From contig NZ_CP124836.1 in the NCBI RefSeq assembly GCF_029964055.1, forward strand, positions 1,984,001 to 2,048,000: a DNA stretch of 64,000 nucleotides. Reading direction: 5' to 3'. Each line of letters starts with the position of its first letter. Position 1 is the stretch's first letter. Positions 62,222 through 64,000 of this stretch are shown here, piece after piece. The position numbers and the translations under genes were made by a program. The stretch comes from Arthrobacter sp. EM1 (lineage in GTDB: Bacteria; Actinomycetota; Actinomycetes; Actinomycetales; Micrococcaceae). The notes under the pieces were generated by a model that saw only the letters and a list, made by a program, of their open reading frames with translations, had not been told where the DNA came from and ran no database searches.

Positions 62222-63591
62222 TCGGCGGATCCGTTGTTCGACTCGCCCACTGTCCGACGGTCCAGCACGATCTGCTGCACGTCGAGGTAGCCGGTTTCGA
62301 AGCCTGCCCGGGAGTAGCAGAGGTAGAACAGCCACATACGCTGGAAGATCTCATCGAAGCCCAGCGCCCGGACCTCGGCGGAGCGGGCCATAAAGCGCTC
62401 TTCCCAGAGCCTGAGCGACTGGGCGTAGTGCTCCCCCATGGCCAGGCGTTCGCGCACGCGCAGTCCCGTCTGCTTGGCCGTGGTGTCCTCGATGGCGCGC
62501 ACCGAGGGAATGACGCCGCCGGGGAAGATGTACTTGTGCACCCAGGTGTAGCTGGTGCGGGTGGCCATCAGCCGGTCGTGGGCGATGGTGATGGCCTGGA
62601 TGGCGACCTTTCCGCCCGGGGCCAGGAGACGCTCGATCGTCTGAAAATACGTAGCCCAGTATTCGAAGCCCACGGCTTCGATCATCTCCACAGAGACGAC
62701 GGCGTCGTACTCGCCTTCAACCGCGCGGTAGTCCTTCAGTTCGATTGTGACGGCGTCGGCGTACCCCGCGTCGGCGACCCGCTTGCGGGCAAGTTCCTGC
62801 TGCTCGCTGGAGAGGGTGACGGAGTAAACGGTGGCCCCGCGCTGTGCTGCCCGGAGGGCGAGCTCGCCCCAGCCGGTGCCGATTTCCAGCACCCGGGTGC
62901 CCGCCCCGACGCCGGCCTTGTCCAGCAGGCGGTCGATCTTGGCCTGCTGCGCCGCGGCAAAACCGTCCCAAGCCACGCTCTTGAGGGCCTCGCCGGTCTC
63001 CGGGAACAGCGCACTGGAGTAGGTCATGGTCTCATCCAGGAACGTGGAAAACAGTTCGTTGGAAAGGTCATAGTGCCGGGAGATGTTCGAGCGGGTGTTC
63101 TGCTCGGTGTTGCGTTCCTTGCGCGGCTGGCGCGGCAGGTAGAACGCACGCAGTTTCTGCAGCGGCTCCGGCACGAGGGTCCCGACGCGGGCGGCAAAAA
63201 CCTCCATCACGGCTGTCAGATTGTCAGCGTCCCAATCGCCGGCCATAAAGGACTCGCCCAGGCCGATCAATCCGCCGTCGCCGAGCCGGGCCGCAAAGGC
63301 CTGGGGACGGTTCATGGTCATAACCGGGTAGCGGTGGCCCGGCGTGGCTGCCTTGCCCAGGACGGTACCGTCCGGGTAGCGGACCTCCAGCGGGAGCCGG
63401 CGGACCGCGGCTTTGAAGATGGCGTCAGCAGCACGGCCGGCCAGCCGCGCCTTCAGGCTTGAAGGGACGGTGGCGATGCTGGGCCAGATGGCGGCGTCAA
63501 CCACCGCCGGAGGCTGCGGAACGGTGTAAGGGGCTGCGGCCTCATTCTCGCGGCGCGCCGCGCCCGATCCGGTCGCTTCGGTCATTGTCAC
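62218..63591 (-). CDS. Cyclopropane-fatty-acyl-phospholipid synthase-like methyltransferase (first of two)
   Basis: 457 residues from GTG 63591, with GGAGG seven bases upstream and a 4-bp overlap with the DUF1365 gene; ATG 63585 is another start. It has S-R-H-Y-D-L-S-N-E-L-F, M-T-Y-S-S-A-L-F, SAM loop L-E-I-G-T-G-W-G-E-L and S-V-E-M-I-E-A-V-G, all typical for CFA synthases. The Cys/His pattern around the carbonate site was not checked. It and the next gene share only family-level similarity. Confidence 0.93.
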   Translation of the reverse strand: MTMTEATGSGAARRENEAAAPYTVPQPPAVVDAAIWPSIATVPSSLKARLAGRAADAIFKAAVRRLPLEVRYPDGTVLGKAATPGHRYPVMTMNRPQAFAARLGDGGLIGLGESFMAGDWDADNLTAVMEVFAARVGTLVPEPLQKLRAFYLPRQPRKERNTEQNTRSNISRHYDLSNELFSTFLDETMTYSSALFPETGEALKSVAWDGFAAAQQAKIDRLLDKAGVGAGTRVLEIGTGWGELALRAAQRGATVYSVTLSSEQQELARKRVADAGYADAVTIELKDYRAVEGEYDAVVSVEMIEAVGFEYWATYFQTIERLLAPGGKVAIQAITIAHDRLMATRTSYTWVHKYIFPGGVIPSVRAIEDTTAKQTGLRVRERLAMGEHYAQSLRLWEERFMARSAEVRALGFDEIFQRMWLFYLCYSRAGFETGYLDVQQIVLDRRTVGESNNGSAE

Positions 63592-64000
63592 TGTACTGCC
63601 TCCTGGGAAGGGTGGTGCGGTCGTTTGATCAGGGGCAGCCGGCGTGCCCACAGTTTGATTCCCTGCCAGCGGATCTGCGCCGAGACGCGCAGCGGCGCAA
63701 GCGGGACGGCGAGCGCCGTGGCGAGGATCGTCCGCACCGTGGCGTCGTGCCGTTCACCGTCCATGCTGGCGATAAAAGGCCGGTGCCCTTCGCGCTCCAG
63801 CACTATCGAGACTGCGAGCCGTGCGCCGGGTTCCGGCAGTTTCATCCGGTACTCGCCGTCGACGTCGTTGAACGGTGAAACGTAAAAGGCCTTCGGCACG
63901 CTGGCCCGGCCGGCGTCGTCCGTCTCCAGCAGGTAGCAGTGCCGTTCACCGTAGGTGTTATGGACCTCCGCCACAACGCAGCGCAGTTCCCCGGCAGCGT
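63588..64000 (-). CDS. DUF1365 protein, partial (N-terminus beyond the right edge)
   Basis: The visible 136 residues run G-E-L-R-C-V-V-A-E-V-H-N-T-Y-G-E-R-H-C-Y-L to a TGA at 63588. The E-V-H-N-T-Y-G segment and P-K-A-F-Y-V-S-P-F-N-D-V-D-G-E-Y are diagnostic of DUF1365. In many bacteria DUF1365, a flavin amine oxidase-like protein and CFA synthases form one operon for fatty-acid alteration; the oxidase, if present, would lie to the right of this window. Confidence 0.9.
   Translation of the reverse strand, partial: AAGELRCVVAEVHNTYGERHCYLLETDDAGRASVPKAFYVSPFNDVDGEYRMKLPEPGARLAVSIVLEREGHRPFIASMDGERHDATVRTILATALAVPLAPLRVSAQIRWQGIKLWARRLPLIKRPHHPSQEAVQ

Overview
The window looks like chromosome from a high-GC actinobacterium of the Micrococcaceae, most like Arthrobacter or Pseudarthrobacter. 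This rests on base composition, many GTG/TTG starts, the class Ib ribonucleotide reductase set nrdHIEF, a ydaO-type (c-di-AMP) leader before a cell-wall hydrolase, and an EthR/EthA-like pair. No rRNA, tRNA, complete insertion sequence or CRISPR array was seen. Start sites, domain calls and families come from reading the sequence only; no database was searched.

Layout. 0-16 kb: small metabolic and stress genes (universal stress proteins, a 3-hydroxyacyl-CoA dehydrogenase, an EthR-like repressor divergent from a Baeyer-Villiger monooxygenase fused to an alpha/beta hydrolase, a lipoate-ligase-like protein, a thioesterase, a SulP transporter, a DedA protein, an NlpC/P60 protein with its riboswitch, an AlkD-like repair protein). 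16-19.6 kb: a reactive-sulfur locus with three rhodaneses, a TSUP exporter, a CstR-like sensor, a thioredoxin and a 38-residue Cys-rich protein; three near-identical palindromes probably bind CstR. 19.7-26.2 kb: an oxidoreductase, a P-type ATPase, a DUF2254 membrane protein and a cation/proton antiporter. 26.2-34.3 kb: a tightly overlapped V/A-type ATPase operon of nine subunits that ends in a universal stress protein. 34.4-38.0 kb: an LtrA-like protein and an NRAMP-like/DUF1445 pair of ycsG-ycsI type.

38.0-55.6 kb reads as an accessory island. It holds a rifampin ADP-ribosyltransferase (arr), gene remnants, two dead copies of a DUF1016 nuclease gene about 8.6 kb apart, a small envelope/lipoprotein cluster, a split type I restriction-modification system (an unusual methyltransferase-like gene lacking catalytic motifs, hsdM, hsdS, and a separate hsdR), a pRiA4b-domain protein and a RelE/Phd toxin-antitoxin pair with its operator. 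55.7-60.5 kb: nrdF, a GIY-YIG/NUMOD3 homing-endonuclease-like gene inserted between nrdF and nrdE, then nrdE, nrdI and nrdH. 60.9-64 kb: two tandem cyclopropane-fatty-acid-synthase-like methyltransferases and a DUF1365 gene that runs off the end.

The best candidates for undescribed biology are the single-chain monooxygenase-hydrolase under an EthR-like dyad, the inactive methyltransferase paralogue translationally joined to hsdM, the freestanding endonuclease inside the nrd operon, and the CstR regulon with its Cys-rich microprotein.
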